This document shows, piece after piece, positions 39,646 through 53,208 of a DNA stretch of 64,000 nucleotides. Positions within the stretch are counted from its first letter, which is position 1. Each line of letters starts with the position of its first letter. The stretch covers positions 3,601,001 through 3,665,000 of the forward strand of contig JAPTOF010000020.1 in the NCBI GenBank assembly GCA_028554755.1, written 5' to 3'. The notes below the pieces were generated by a model. It searched no databases and had not been told where the DNA came from. It saw only the letters and a program-made list of their open reading frames with translations. The stretch comes from Cordia subcordata (Eukaryota > Streptophyta > Magnoliopsida > Boraginales > Cordiaceae). Made by a program: the position numbers and the translations under genes.

Positions 39646-41342
39646 AACTTATTTACTAAAATAATACAGAAATAATACTTTGTTCCCAAAATATTATTGG
39701 TTTGAAAGCAATTCTCAAAATATAATTTTCGCTTATTAAGAAAGCAGAAAACGATTCAGCTTTTTTAAAAAGCAGAAAATTGGTGTTACATCACTGCTAC
39801 CCTACCCTCCAAGAAATGACAAAAAAGAGAATTCTGCTTTTTTAAAAAATGGGATTTTCAAAAACAACAATTTTAATTTCTGTTTTTTGAAATAGCAGAA
39901 ATTTGAAAAGTTGTATCACCAAGATTCTTGAGCATGTGAATAGGATAACAAATTTCTGCTTTCTAAAAAAGCAGAAATTTTAAAGGAGAACTTTTCAGTT
40001 CTAACGAGATTCTTGTCTGAAATGGCTAAAGCCAAATTTCTGCTTTCTGAAAAAGAAGATGACTAAAAGACAATTTTTACAGGTCCTTTCCGCACACAGC
40101 ACTGCCACCCTACCCTACAAGAAATGACTAAAAAGAGAATTCTACTTTTTTAAAAAGCGAAATTTTCAAAAACAACAATTTTAATTTCCATTTCTGAAAT
40201 AGCAGAAATTTGAAAAGTTGTATCACCAAGATTTCTGAACATGATTCTTGGGCATGTGAATAGATTCGTAAGGGAAATGACTACAAACAAATTTCTGCTT
40301 TCTGAAAAGCAGAAATTTTAAAAGAGAACTTTTTAGCTCCAACGAGATTCTTGCTTGAAATGACTATTTTTGTATTTAAACTTTCAGTGAACTTAATGTA
40401 CTATTTTCATTAGAGATTCAGTAAACATCAAATAATACAATAAATTATAGAAGTCACATACAAAATTAAATAAGATTCTATAAAGATTGAAGCCACAACC
40501 ATGAAATTATAGTCAATCAAATAGAAGTATAACAAAAACATATATACACATACACACACACACCATAGGGTGCTTAACAATTATGATACATGTAGCAACT
40601 TTTATCATAATAATTTTCCATAACAACATATTAAATTAAATATTAAACAATTTCATCATAACACCATTTCTAAATAAATATGCACAAAAATTAAAAAACT
40701 TACAAATTAAAAAAAATAAAAATGTCATAAAATATTATTATACAACAATACTTCAATAAGTATAAACAAAAGTAAAAAAATAAAAGAACTTACAAGTTAA
40801 GGAGAAAAACTAGGCTGTAGTTATTGTATTAGATTTTGTGATGTGGGAAAATTGAAATTTTCTCGAAGAAGAAATGGGATTGAGAAGTTGGACTAAGGAG
40901 ACCAACTATATATAAACATACTCTTCTTTAGTAGAGAATCCAATTTTGCTTTTTTCAATAGCAGAATTCAAAAAGCAAAATCCATTATTTTGGTCAACAA
41001 TGGAATCTAATTATTCACATGTTCCAAACTATTCACCTGCTCAAGAATATTGCTCAGGAATCTTGGTAGTACAACTTTTCAAATTCATGCTATTTCAAAA
41101 AAACAAAATTGGAATTGTTGTTTTTGAAAATTCTGCTTTCTAGAAAAACCAGAATTCTCTTTTTTGTAATTTCTTGTAGGGTAGGGTGGCCGTGATGTAA
41201 CACCAATTTTCTACTTTCTGAAAAAACAAAATTGTTTTCTGCTTTCTTAAAATGCGAAAATTATATTTTGGGAATTGCTTTCAAGCTAATAACATTTTGG
41301 GAACAAAGTATTTTTTCCAATATTATTTTAGTAAATAAGCCC
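39646..41342. mobile_element. Non-autonomous DNA transposon with about 300-bp terminal inverted repeats
   Basis: The left arm (39646 to about 39950) and the right arm (about 41040 to 41342, read inward) match over about 300 bp: CTTATTTACTAAAATAAT, TTTGTTCCCAAAAT, AAAATTGGTGTTACATCAC, CCCTACCCT, GAGAATTCTG, TTGTAnnACCAAGATTC and GAGCANGTGAATAG occur in order in both. Direct 8-bp flanks TTAGTTGC (39638-39645 and 41343-41350) suggest a hAT-type target duplication. The left arm is internally duplicated (period about 307 bp; 39793 and 40100). The interior 40380-40930 is AT-rich with no ORF. Long-TIR elements of this type are mobilised in trans. Confidence 0.8.
39793..40372. repeat. Tandem duplication inside the long-TIR element
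   Basis: Two copies of about 270-307 bp starting at CACTGCTACCCTACCCT (39793) and CACTGCCACCCTACCCT (40100). Both run through CAAAAACAACAATTTTAATT, GTTGTATCACCAAGAT and AACGAGATTCTTG. Each contains the small palindrome AATTTCTGCTTT...AAAGCAGAAATT, which could fold into hairpins. Confidence 0.85.
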
Positions 41343-41350
41343 TTAGTTGC

Positions 41351-42050
41351 TAGGCTTCGAATTCGAGGACTTCTAATGTTTCATCTTTTTCGTTATTATT
41401 TTGAAAAAGTAGAAGAATCAGAAGTCAAATCTTGCAGGAATGGTCAATGTTATGAGCAAGATGGAACTATGGTAAATTATTGATACAGTGATTACAAAAT
41501 AATGTGAATAATTTACTAAATTCCATTTACAATGTTATGAGAGAATATTCAGTTTGTTGTTGACACCTTATACAAATTAGCATTGCATAGAACTTGATGC
41601 ATTCAATAGAACCTTGAAAGAGAAAGGCAAAACACTCGTTACTCATTAGATGTAACAACGACAATCCTTGATCAATGTAGAGAGGGAACATGAACAACAT
41701 ATAATTTTGTCATTTATCATCAGAAACATGGGCAGTCTTCCTCGTACTATTGAAGATGATCATGATTCATTCGATTATATCAAACCAAAACCAAATCAAA
41801 CCCAGTGTTATTATCTTACAAGTAACCTAATCAAGCCTTATTTGGGATTAAGAAGTAGCTCAAATAGTTGAGATTACCTTTCACAGAAATAAGGTCTTGG
41901 ATTCAAATCTCATGAAAGAAGGGGGTTGGGTTAAAAAAAAAAAAAAAAAACGAATCAAACCTTATCTTACACGGTTGGAAGTCATTCTTTCTTATCGTGA
42001 TGAAAGTATCACTGGAACAAGAGAAATTGCATGTTGTGCAGTCCGAGTAT
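41351..42050. other. Intergenic, 3' of the HAK5-type gene
   Basis: Holds the 3' flank of the minus-strand potassium transporter gene and one SINE (41842-41952). Short ORFs on either strand here have no recognisable features. Confidence 0.6.
41842..41952 (+). mobile_element. SINE with A-tail and 13-bp target duplication
   Basis: Begins GGGATTAAGAAGTAGCTCAA with box A-like AGTAGCTCAAATAGTTGAG, then box B-like GGTCTTGGATTCAAATC, and ends in an A-run (41934-41950). Flanks AATCAAGCCTTAT (41829-41841) and AATCAAACCTTAT (41953-41965) are a one-mismatch direct repeat. Confidence 0.75.
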
Positions 42051-45000
42051 TTATATTTCGTATGTCATTCCAACTTTCAGAAGCCTCGAGTGTGGAATTG
42101 CCAATATCTTCTCCCCTTCTCTGAAGTTCTTCCTCAAAAAGTTATACGCATAATTGACAACAAACTTCTTGAAAAAAGACGAGTCCCGTTTTGCCACCAC
42201 TTCTGCTTCACCTAGAAGATAGAAGACACCGTGGTTCATGGCACTATGCACAAACTGAATCTCCTCTTCAGCTGCTTGGACAACATTTGCCATTACTCGG
42301 GTGCAGGAATTCGTCGACTTTGATGCATTGAGCGATTGAATAGAGCTTGATGAAACGCGGGCAGAATTTTGTTGCGATGGTGATTCCTTGACATGGACAA
42401 CTCGAGATGAAGTTGATCCTTTTACCCTCCCTTTGTCAGGTACAAGTATAGCGGAATGTTCAATGTTCACTGGCTCAGGCAATTGTTCAGGCTGGGCCAG
42501 CGGGCCTTCAAGAATGATCTGTTCTTGCCTGATAAACTCCTCTAGGTATTCTATCAACTGGCGTTCAAATTCACCCGGTTTTTCAATTTTATCCTTATAA
42601 CCATATCTGGCCACGCAACGAAATACCCGATAATCTTTTGGCTCTACATGTCTGAACAGGAAGCGTTCTTCCACCACCACCTTACTGATAGGGATGGACT
42701 TTATGGAAACGAACACGGTTACTGAATGAACGGATGGGACATTAGCAATGAAATGAGGAAATATTGGTGGAATGCCTTGCGCAAGCTCAGAATACAGAAG
42801 TCCAATTCCAGGTAGCCTCTTTATGTCAGGGTTCTTAGCCAAACTCCCTACATAATCACTCGAAACCTTGTTTGTGAGCTCAAAGATGTATCTCTGTTTG
42901 TGCACATAGTGCCATATCCCCATCATCGTCATCAGAACAAGAGAGAAGGCCAATGGCAGGTAGCCACCTTGCTTGAATTTGTACAGAACTGACGATAAGT
43001 AGATGACATCTATAGAGAAGAACACTACAAAGAACAAGGCAATCCACCATATGCTAGCCTTCCATATAACAAGCATTATTAAGGTAACCATACATGTAGT
43101 TATTACCATAACAGCAACGACAGCGATTCCTGCAAGGAAGGATTAAGTGTTTATAAACAGATGAATGTTTCGTCATGAGTATTGAAAGTTTCTTCAGCTT
43201 ACCATAGGCATGTCCAATCTTTTCTGTGGTCTTAAAGCCATATGTAACCAACACGCAAGCCACCATTAGGATGTAGTTGATCTCAGGGATATAAACCTGA
43301 CCCTCATATTTGGCAGAAGTATGAATAACCTTAACCCGAGGGAAGCAAGATAGACTTAGGGATTGAGAGATAATTGCGAATGCCCCAGAAATCATTGCTT
43401 GACTGGCAATAATGGCTGCAGCAACAGCCACAACAAACATTGGCCAATACAGTGGATCTGCATATAGTCAAAGAAGTTACTTGAATCAATATTGTAATAT
43501 ACCAGACAACATGATATCTGCAAATAAATTCTAAGATGGTTCTTCTTTGTATCCACAGAACTTACCCGGAGTTGCAGCATAGAAAGTATTGGAGACATCT
43601 TCAGGGAATTTGGAAAGATAAGCCGCTTGCCCGATATATGCAGCTAGTAAAGCGGGAAACACGATCCCAGAGAAACTAATCTGCAATTTTTAGTGAGTGA
43701 AAACATATTATGGCTTTGCAATGCAAAATTTCACTCAGAAAGAGTGATTGCTAAACAGCGTGTCTCATGTTCGTCATGCTTCACAAGTGTAATCTTGATT
43801 AGTACAAAGATATATGTCAAATCTTCTACCCAGTTGGTCATGGCATAACTTACCTGAACAGCTCGTACGTTGAAGTGACCCAAATCAGCGAACATGGCTT
43901 CAGTCCCTGTTTGAAGAAAGAAAGAGTATCGTTATATATTACCCCTTTACTCCCTCCTTTCTATGTAATAGAAATTTTTGTTACTCATTGGTAAAAAGGC
44001 AAATAGTACTTGATGGAAAAACATAAACAGGGCCATTTACCTGTGATGCAGAGGACAATGCCACCAAGTGATACCCATCCTTGCTTACCGTTTCTTTGGA
44101 AGTAGTCAATAATGTATTTCGGGTAGAATGCACGTAATACGCCTGGATCATGTTTGAATAAGTTGTACACACCAATCCCGCCTATGAATGAGAACCATAA
44201 GCAGACGGCTGGAGCGAATGTGAACCCCACCTTATCAGTGCCGAATCGTTGAACACAGAAGAGAACGATCAAAATTGCAATGGAAACACCCACCGTAGCA
44301 TCTGAAGAAGCATTTATTATGTTTCTTTGTGATATGATTTCTCAAATCAAAATTTGTTATGAGTTTGCTTGGAGTGAGTGGTATGTTACCTTTACTCAAG
44401 GCATCGATTCCACTTACAGCGGAGAGAACTGAAAAACAGCAGCAGTTCTTTCAGTTCAAAAATCAAAGTGAAGTCCAAGGCAAGACCAAAGAAGCGCAAG
44501 TAAAAAGCCGTATTCATATATATATCTATATATATTAGACAGATAGATAGATAGATACCAATAATACCATTTAAGTGGTTGTGAAGTTTGTTAGGGGCTT
44601 GAGCTGACCTGAGATGGATGGTGTGAGAACCCCATCACCAATGACCATGGAAGTTCCCAGAATTGTGACAAGGAAAAGCACAACTTGGGCAGTTTTGCTG
44701 CTCTCTAGCTTGTGTCTGATCTTTTCAGCCCGCCTCAACTGGCTCGATGGCGTGTCTAGTCTGTAGTGCGATAGTTCCCTGTCCTCTGGTTGTTGGTTTG
44801 GTATTAGGCTCACCTTTGCATACCGGCATATCAAGGAATAAAGTGCAAATGTTCCACCTACACATTCAAACCCATTCATATATATATATATATACACACA
44901 CACGCACAGAGAGACACATATACACTAGTGTGTGACCTTGTGCCGTGCACAGCTTTACGCTTCTAATTTAATATTATCAAATTATATATAACTAATGATA

Positions 45001-45385
45001 TTAAAAGATATACTTTAAATTATTTTGTAAAATATAGTTAAAATTACGGTAATAAATATATTTTTATATAAAAGATTGTAATTTTTCAAATTTTATTATT
45101 CAGGAACTTTGATTGAGGTAATCATGTTAGAAAATTATTAATTCAATTAATAAGTTGTTAATATCTAGATAGAAAATATATATGTATATAAATGTGGAGT
45201 ACAAACATAACTGACAGGCGAAAGTACATTTTTAAAGCTTGAACGCTACTCGGTAAATTCAGTCCATAACTAGGCAAAGAAAGTAATTAATCCACGCTGG
45301 CCAAAAAGACAATTTATAATCTATCAAGAATGCAGAATGCATTATAGAGGAAAACAGAACTCGAGGCTTCTTCTTTAATACATAT

Positions 45386-45421
<36 letters not shown>

Positions 45422-46751
45422 TTCTTATAACTAGATTATGTACGTTCTTGACTGAGAACTTGGTACTCACCATCGCCATTGTCATTGGCCCACAAGACTA
45501 TGAAAACGTACTTGATCATTGGTACGAGGATTATGGTGTAAATAATGAGGGACAGCACCCCCAAGATGTCGTTTTTGTGGCCAATACCATCTGTGAAAGT
45601 GCTTGCGTACACGTACAGCGGAGAAGTCCCTATGTCTCCGTATATTACTCCTATGCTCTGAAATGCCAAACTCAGAGTCCTACTCCAATTTACCTGCTCT
45701 CATTATTCAAGAACATTATTCGTAACATGCATGGCGTACAAAAGGGTGAAAAAACAGAACTTCATGCCACACAAGTGCTTATTATAATTCTTAAAACAGA
45801 ACTTCATGCCACACAAGTGCTTATTATAATTCTTACTGTAAGTGCTAAATATTACTCTATTTTATAATCATTTAAATATTATAGAGAGAAATTAGATCCG
45901 ACCCAAATTTAATAAGATAAAGTTTAGAGACAATTTTTGAAAAGACGGCCTGTGTCAGGTAGCAATAAAAAATAATTTATTCCAACAATGAAAAGCACTC
46001 GGAATTTTACACTATGAAGATAACTTTTCTTCACAAGATTGCCCACCAAAAAAAAAAAGAAAAAAAATGAAAACTTTTCCTCTCCTCGAGAGATAATCAA
46101 CTATCCGTGGGCAAGTTCTTTTTACACTACAAGAGATAAGTTCATCTTTTTCCAAAAAGTGTTTTTTTTAACATTTTTTTTTGAGAAGTTGAAAATTCTG
46201 ACTTCTAAAAAAAATTGTATTTGAGCTTTTTTCAGAGTTTCAACTTTTTTGGAAGCCAAATCAAATAATTATTGCAAATTTAATGTAACATTTTCAAGAA
46301 AAAAAGCCAATCCAAATAGGCTCTTAGCAATAACCTTTTACAAACATGTTCAGTAGACATGTTAAAGAAGAGAAAAATATATACAGTCGGTTGATATTAG
46401 TATTATTCCATTCTGATTAATATAAAACTATACTAACTAGAAACATATCTACAATTCCTTATTAAAGTCGATTGGTGCAAGGTAGAGTGCTTCACAATCT
46501 TAGATTACGTCATGAAAACGAAAGAAATTAAGAAGAAGGAAACCAACCTGGGAGCCATGATGAGCTGGTTTGAAAGAGATTTTGCCAGCCTCTAAATTGA
46601 GGGAGTCGACACGTTTAAGCTTTGCCCAGGAAACTTTTCGTTCTTTCATCGTATTGTTGTTGTTGTTGTTGGTCTCATTTGCTGTGTTGATATCCTCATT
46701 TTCTAAGGCTTCAACTGTCCCACTACTCTCCATGCCTGCTGTCTCCGCCAT
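42051..46751 (-). CDS. HAK5: HAK5-type high-affinity potassium transporter (HAK/KUP/KT family)
   Basis: Nine exons on the minus strand: 46548-46751, 45471-45693, 44609-44857, 44390-44428, 44041-44301, 43854-43906, 43566-43680, 43203-43457, 42051-43129. All borders are GT-AG, phases join and the product is 825 residues without lesions. Start is the ATG at 46751; an upstream in-frame GTG is not used. Features: polar N-terminus with an Asn run and [14 protein letters not shown], the family signature [92 protein letters not shown], about 12 hydrophobic membrane segments and a long cytosolic C-terminus ending [10 protein letters not shown]. The family imports potassium with protons at the plasma membrane; the sequence fits the HAK5 clade (root uptake at low potassium), which a tree should confirm. 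Confidence 0.93.
44926..45465. other. HAK5-type intron 2: repeat content
   Basis: The 613-bp intron between exons 44609-44857 and 45471-45693 contains (TA)n/(CA)n tracts at 44878-44910 and 45385-45421. Its GTGCCGTGCACAG segment (44940) resembles the end of a common plant interspersed repeat. The 120-bp segment 45249-45370 recurs at 58466-58588. Confidence 0.6.
45751..45834. repeat. 41-bp direct tandem duplication in HAK5-type intron 1
   Basis: The unit AAAACAGAACTTCATGCCAC plus its continuation to ATTATAATTCTT occurs twice in a row without mismatch, so the duplication is recent. It lies 60 bp upstream of the exon 2 acceptor. Confidence 0.9.
46140..46323. mobile_element. Truncated Tourist-like MITE in HAK5-type intron 1
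   Basis: The right end, read inward as GAGCCTATTTGGATTGGC, followed by TTA (46324-46326), and the interior (TTGAGCTTTTTTCAGAGTTT, GGAAGCCAAATCAAATAATT) match the MITE at 16123-16352. The left terminus is missing. Confidence 0.65.
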
Positions 46752-49700
46752 CTTTTGATGTAAACTGCAGCTTTCCTCAGTGCATTGCTTCACCCCCCCA
46801 TGTGTTTCCTCTTATTTATAAAATGTAGGCTCAGCAACCGTTGCTCCTCGAATAATTAAACTAATAAACTCCAATTACACAGAGCAATAATACAATATTT
46901 TATACCATCAATCTAACGTGTGATTTCTGACTTTGTTTCTGGTTCTGTTGCTTCCTTAAAGACGATTTCAATTATCAATAATTGTTAATATTATATACTC
47001 CTTAATTAAACAACATTGGATTGTATACTTCACTATACTCATGTGGAACCATTCATATCAGAGCAAGGTCTGCTTTTTTTTTTTTTTTTAAGATGAATTA
47101 TTCGTTTTATACTAGATTTATGAATTATTTGTTTTATACTAGATTTAGTGTTACAGCATATTCCCCTACGTCATTCGTATAAAATGAAATAAAGTTCAGA
47201 ACCCGAAGTGCTGCGTTCGGATTGGCTTTTCTAATAACTTTTGAAAAATATATTCTTTTGAGAAATTAAAAATTCTGGTTTTTTAGTTTTTTTTTAAAAA
47301 GTCAAGTTAAATAATTATTTTAAAAAGAATGTACTATTTTTAAGGGAAAAAAATAAGTTTTAAAAAAAATTATTCTAAACAGATCCAAAATATATTTCAA
47401 ACAAAAAAATACATCAAAAATTTAAATATTAATTTAATCAGCATTCGTGAATATGCATCCACTCTTCTCCGCAAAGCATAGAATATCGTACACACGTACG
47501 CATAATTTGAATAGGTCTCAATACTCAACTTGATGTCATTAACGTTATAAAGTATTATCCATTGACTTTTGAGTCTGTTGATCAATAGTTGGATTAAAGA
47601 AACAAATCATGGTTAATTTTCTTTTGTTTTCTTTCCTTTTCAACAATATAATGCGCCTTTGAGAGAGTAGTGTTGCATTTTCGTCAAAGGCGCCTGTTGA
47701 ACAACGTCGTAAACTTCGGATCGTGTCACCATCAAACGTTAATTGGTTTTCACGGTCTGACATTTGTTTAAAATAAGCTACATTATTGTATTTTATATAT
47801 GGTAAAAACCTGATTATTGTAAGTTTTTCTTTCTTTTTTTTTTCCAAAAGGAAAAGAAGGGATCTATCTCTCTGCCCAATGATCATTTTTTCATTTAATT
47901 TCAGGTTACAAACTTTAAATCCTAATAAACAAGGAAGTACAAATATGGAAGTTAATTAATTAATTAATTTCTCGAACTCGAGGTTTGAAGTTGTATTTCC
48001 AGCCCAATACAATGTATTTTAGCGGGTTTAAAATTTTATTTTCAGTCAGAGTTATGACACGCAATCACTAAAAATATATAATCGTGTATGAGTATTCGAT
48101 ATATAGGAAGATATATATTGAGATAACAAGATTACTGTACATTTAATCTGATATGTGAAATTTCCGTCAATTTACATTTAAACATTTCCGTCAATTTATA
48201 TTTAAACAATACAAAAGATTTAGAGAATAGGCAATGGTTCTGAAGTGCCGGTTGTGGGGAATTCTCCTAGCAACCCTAACTTAAATTTGATGATATTTCA
48301 ATACTTATAGTTGTAACTAACAAAATTAATTAATACTAATTTGATTAACAAATAAACTAAAGGATGGACAATATTTTTGTATGAAATGATTCTCACTTTT
48401 TGATATTCACATTCATGATTGATTGCGTTAAGTGTTACTTAGGGCAACTCAAATGGTTGCCATGGACCATTCCCTACTCCAAATGTAGGGATAGATATAG
48501 GGATAAATTGTTCCAATAAATTTCCTACATCTATTTCTACATTGTTGATAAAAGTTTCATTCCAAAATACTTTTTGATTATCCCCAAATTTATTGATAGT
48601 ATCCTCATTCCCTAAAACAATATTAGGAAAATTTTAAAATAGGAAAGTTGTTGAAACGAAACTCAAATAGGGATTTCCCTAAATAAGAGTTTGACTAGAT
48701 ATAAAAAAACTTGTTGGAGTAAAACTAAAATAGAAAATTTTTTATATTTAAGAAAAATATTATAAAATCAATAGATGTAGGAAACAAAATAGGGAATCTA
48801 TTGAAATTGAACTTAAAGGCCAGAATGAAGTGACATTAATAGACCCAGTAGTTTTGGTTTTGAAGTACTGGATCATAGTGTCAAAAAACTCGAAACACTT
48901 GACAATCCTAGGCCTGTTACTTGTTATGAGAAATCAATCTTTATAGTATGTTTGAAATAAATGAAAAATTCATAAAATTTTGTAAAATTTATTTGGATAT
49001 AATTTTTTTATGCTTGGTATCATTTATTCAAAATATAAAATTTATTGCAAAAATGAAATTTTGCAAATATTGAATTTGTTTTAATTTTACTTAAATCCTA
49101 GTCCAAAAAATAGAATTTATAATTTCAGGCATGCCAAACTTACAAAAATTTCAAAAAAGACAAAAATATCCTCATAAATTACAATATAATATTATCTATT
49201 TCATATACTTCTCTTTTTAGTAAGCCCTGATATGTTTATGAATGGTTGACCTATGTGAATCCATTATAAAAATGTTAATAATAGTGTCTTTATGCATTTG
49301 GTAGCTAGCTAGGGCAACGTTTTATCTAACCTTTATATGATAAGAGCTGATCTATACATACATACATACCAATAAAGTAATGATCATTGCACCATATTTT
49401 GCCTCATATCTCATTTCCGGCACTCCACGTGTCCTCTTCACTTAAAATTCCTGTTTTTTCTTTTTTTTCTTTTTTTATTTCTCATTTATTCTTTCTAGCT
49501 GGGTCCACCCTTTATGCATTGAACATCTACTAACCCTAAATAAACTCCATTTTTGTCCAGCAGTCATTGTTTAAATTTAAATAAATATATTTTCATTTTA
49601 TATTACATGTATTATTATATTATATATATATTTAAAATTACAGCAAAAAGGATGTTATTCGCTTAATTAATAGCGTCAAAATGTATTGGAGAAAAAATAG

Positions 49701-52588
49701 CTGATAGCTATTGAAAATGCGCGGCTCCGGAAAAAAAAAACAAGATAAAATCGTGCACTTGGTCCCCAGCTTTTCAATTTTCATAATTCGTACATTAACG
49801 TTTTTGCTACTCAAGAAGAAGCATATCACTATGAAAAAGGAAAAAAAAAAAAAAAAAAACGTATCACATACCCCCATCACCTCCATCGTTGATCCCCCCT
49901 CTTTTCTCCTCCCTACTTCATCACTCTGATCTCTTTATATTCCATGTTTTTCCAAACCCTGTATCTATCCACCTTTGGCTAAAAGTTTTTATATTTTGGT
50001 TGTGTTGCAATCTTTTTGGGGGTATATGTAATGATTATGTAAAACTTTTAGTTAATTGTTTTCTTTTTGTGGTAATAAAATTTCTTCATTTTTATCGCAA
50101 AAAAAAGAAATACACGAATCAGAAAATAATTTGTTTGATACAACCAAACAGAAGAGAATAATAGAATTTTATAGTTTAAGAATCTAACATATTCAAAAGT
50201 TGGCATTAATTTTTTATCAAATAATTTGATTTTTTAAGCAAATAAACTGAACGTATCTATTTTGTAGTTATAATCAAATTTCATAAATTAATCCAACTCA
50301 AATTACAACTTTAGTATGAATAATTATATTTTTTTGTCGCAAGAAATTAGACTTTCATTTAACAACCAAATTGTACATAGTGAGAAATACATCAGAAAAT
50401 ACAATCAGGACAACAAAAACAAGAAGCATCTCTAAATAATTATATAAAATTCAATAATTAGAAATTAATATCAAAATTTTTGCATCACACAGGTGCACAC
50501 ACTAGGAAAAGCGGTTTGAAAGTTTTGATAATTGATAAGGATGAAGCTATAACTAACAAAACTGAAAATGAAGTTCTTAAAGAAAATTTTCAAAATTTGC
50601 ATTGAAAAAAAAAATCATTGTTGGATTTTATTTTAAGTTTTGTGTCTCATATGATATATTAACCATAAGTTGCTTTATTTTCAGTCTATAATTTCAATAA
50701 TATTACATAAAAATAAATATTTTATTTAAAATTAATGATAGCCCCGTGCATCGTATGGGTGAAAATGTTTAATATCTTAGTTTATATATAATGATGCAAA
50801 ATGTTCGCTAAATAACGAAAAGTATTAACTTGACAAGTACATATAGCTAGGTGGAATTGTTGAAATTCGAAATGTCAACTTGGAGGTGGAGATCACAACA
50901 GAATTAGTTAACTAAGGTTGATTAAGAAAGAGATAATACAATTAATGAAGTATACGTGTCCTGATTAAGTGTTAACAACCATAACTTAATAGACTAATTG
51001 AAAGCTACTTCTTTGCCAGCTATTTCATTCGCTTATGTGGACTCCACTAACTATATTATTACAATAATAAGAAGGGACAATTTTCCTACCACATATAGGC
51101 ACGAATCACCACTTGTTGACAAAGGGAATTTCAAAGTCACATGTTGTGAATAATTCATCCACACCAAATTTCGTGTTTGTAAGCATGCATGTGCAAGACA
51201 ATGACTCTAATGATCCATTGAATTTAATTCATTGAGAGACGTTTGTGTATATCGGAAAGGCTGCACAAGATTAACCTCCTCAATGAGGTACGTACACAAT
51301 AAAATTTACTATGACTTACTGCGGGTCGCACTATATTGGCGTAAAACACAATACGAGAATACGAGAGTGATTTATAAGTTAGCATTGTTGGTTCATAGAC
51401 GATTTGAATCAACCATATTGAGTTAATAGATATGAGACGTAAATTAAGCATTATTCCTAAACTTGTAACATGCGTCTTACTTGTTGACCTAAAATTCTAA
51501 ACTTAAAAAGCAGCAACTATGTCGTGCCATGAGGCAACGTCTCCCTAACAATGATTCATCCAATTTGATTGAGGCTTATCATACCTTAACTGTTATATAA
51601 TTAAGATGAATGAATCGAAGAATAGCATGTAAAGTTTTGATTAGAAACTAATCTAATTAATAATACATTTTTTCATTTCTACAAATTTGTAATGACTCAA
51701 ACCTAACTATATATTAACCATGTTACTACATTAAATCTAGGGGTGGAATCATAAATTTGTCACCGAGGAGCCGAGATCCATTTATATATTTGACCGTAAA
51801 TTGCCTTAGAAATAGTACTAAGTAAAATAACAAGTCTTTCTCTTTTCTCAAGAGATGTGGAGAACAACACCAATTTTTATAATAAATATAACAACAAAGG
51901 TTGAATAATGTTAGATGTTTAAAATATAAACAAGCAGAGAAAATACTATCTAACAGAATAATGTAAGATTATGTAAAAAGAAGTTTACTGATTCAAAAGG
52001 TGAAATTAAATTCCTTTCTCATTTATGAAATTATCTAGCCAATGAAATAAATAAATTATATATGAAGAAACTTCCTAAATAAATTCTCTATGAAAAGCTA
52101 TCCAAAATTTATGAACTTTTTTAAATTTATTTTGTAAGACTTAACCAGCAAATAAATATATTATGCATCATTGAAATTTATCGTCTAAAATTATTTTTTT
52201 ATTATAAAAATCTAATTAGTGTATCAGAAAAATGTATACTAAAAGAACAACTACGAGAAGAATTTCAAACAGAAAAAAAAGAGAAAAAATTTTAAAAATT
52301 TACATACACTGATATATATTTTATCAAAGTTGGGAGGCCCGCTCTCCCCTTAGTTCTGCCCTTGAATCTAATTAATTGGTCCAAAATATTTGAGTTGGTG
52401 GTAATATATAATAGTAATAAACCCAAATATAAAAATGAGACATAAATTTTACGAGAACTGGTTTGATGTGAGATATATAGAGGGTTACAATATAGTGCAA
52501 CAAATGAACAATTTGGTCATACTTGGTCGAGCTACAACATAACCTCAATAATTTTCTTTCTTATTTTTTTGCAATGGAAGAGATCAAT
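46752..52588. other. Intergenic 5.8 kb upstream of the HAK5-type gene
   Basis: The HAK5-type promoter and 5' UTR lie in the first several hundred bases. No regulatory motif could be assigned with confidence. A further diverged Tourist-like copy is at about 47210-47388 (left CGTTCGGATTGGCTTTT). 47870-48070, 48088-48190 and 48275-48420 recur near the right end of the window. 48440-48830 and 51735-52370 look like old DNA-element remnants. The rest is AT-rich with only short ORFs; I see no gene. Confidence 0.55.
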
Positions 52589-52594
52589 AATTAC

Positions 52595-53154
52595 CAGGGA
52601 AATTTACATCGTGAACCTGCAGGTACACAGTGTAACGTGTACCTGTGGCTGTAAATGTACTGAACAAATAGCTTATCAGTACTGAACAAAAATGATCTGC
52701 GAATTTTATTGAACAAATAATTTATGAATACTGAATAAATAACTTTTTTTTTATTCTGAACAAACATCTGTAGCTATTTTTATATATAAATATTTGTTAA
52801 TTTTTCACTTGTCGACAGATATTGTGATGATTTGTGAATTTTAGTGGACAAACAGTTTATGAATACTGAATAAATAGTCTTTTTATTCTGAACAAACATC
52901 TGTGACTATTTTCATGTATAGATGTTTGTCAATTTTACACTTGTTAATAGATATTGTGATGATTTGTGAATTTTGCTGGACAAACAGCTCATGAATACTG
53001 AAAAAATAGTCTTTTTATTTTAAACAAACATCTGTGACTGTTTTTATGTGTAGATATTTTTGTAAATTTTACTAGACAAATATCTTATGAATACTGAACA
53101 AATAGTCTGGTACACCAAGTTCTGTGCTCCTGCAGGTGCATGATATAATTTGTG
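52595..53154. mobile_element. 560-bp TIR element carrying a minisatellite
   Basis: Left end CAGGGAAATTTACATCGTG and right end (read inward) CACAAATTATATCATGCAC both run into CCTGCAGG, giving TIRs of about 45 bp. AATTAC flanks both sides (52589-52594 and 53155-53160). The interior is about 3.5 tandem copies of a roughly 125-bp unit containing GAACAAACATCTGTGACT, ATTGTGATGATTTGTGAATT and TGAATACTGAA. No coding capacity. The superfamily is not clear from the ends. Confidence 0.7.
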
Positions 53155-53208
53155 AATTACTAGACACCAATTTCTTTACTAACTAGCAAACCTTATCCAA
53201 TAATAATT

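Noticed and set aside
46752..46793. Upstream extension of the HAK5-type ORF
   Set aside because: The extra frame opens with GTG, and the family N-terminus is short and variable. The first ATG (46751) is the natural start.
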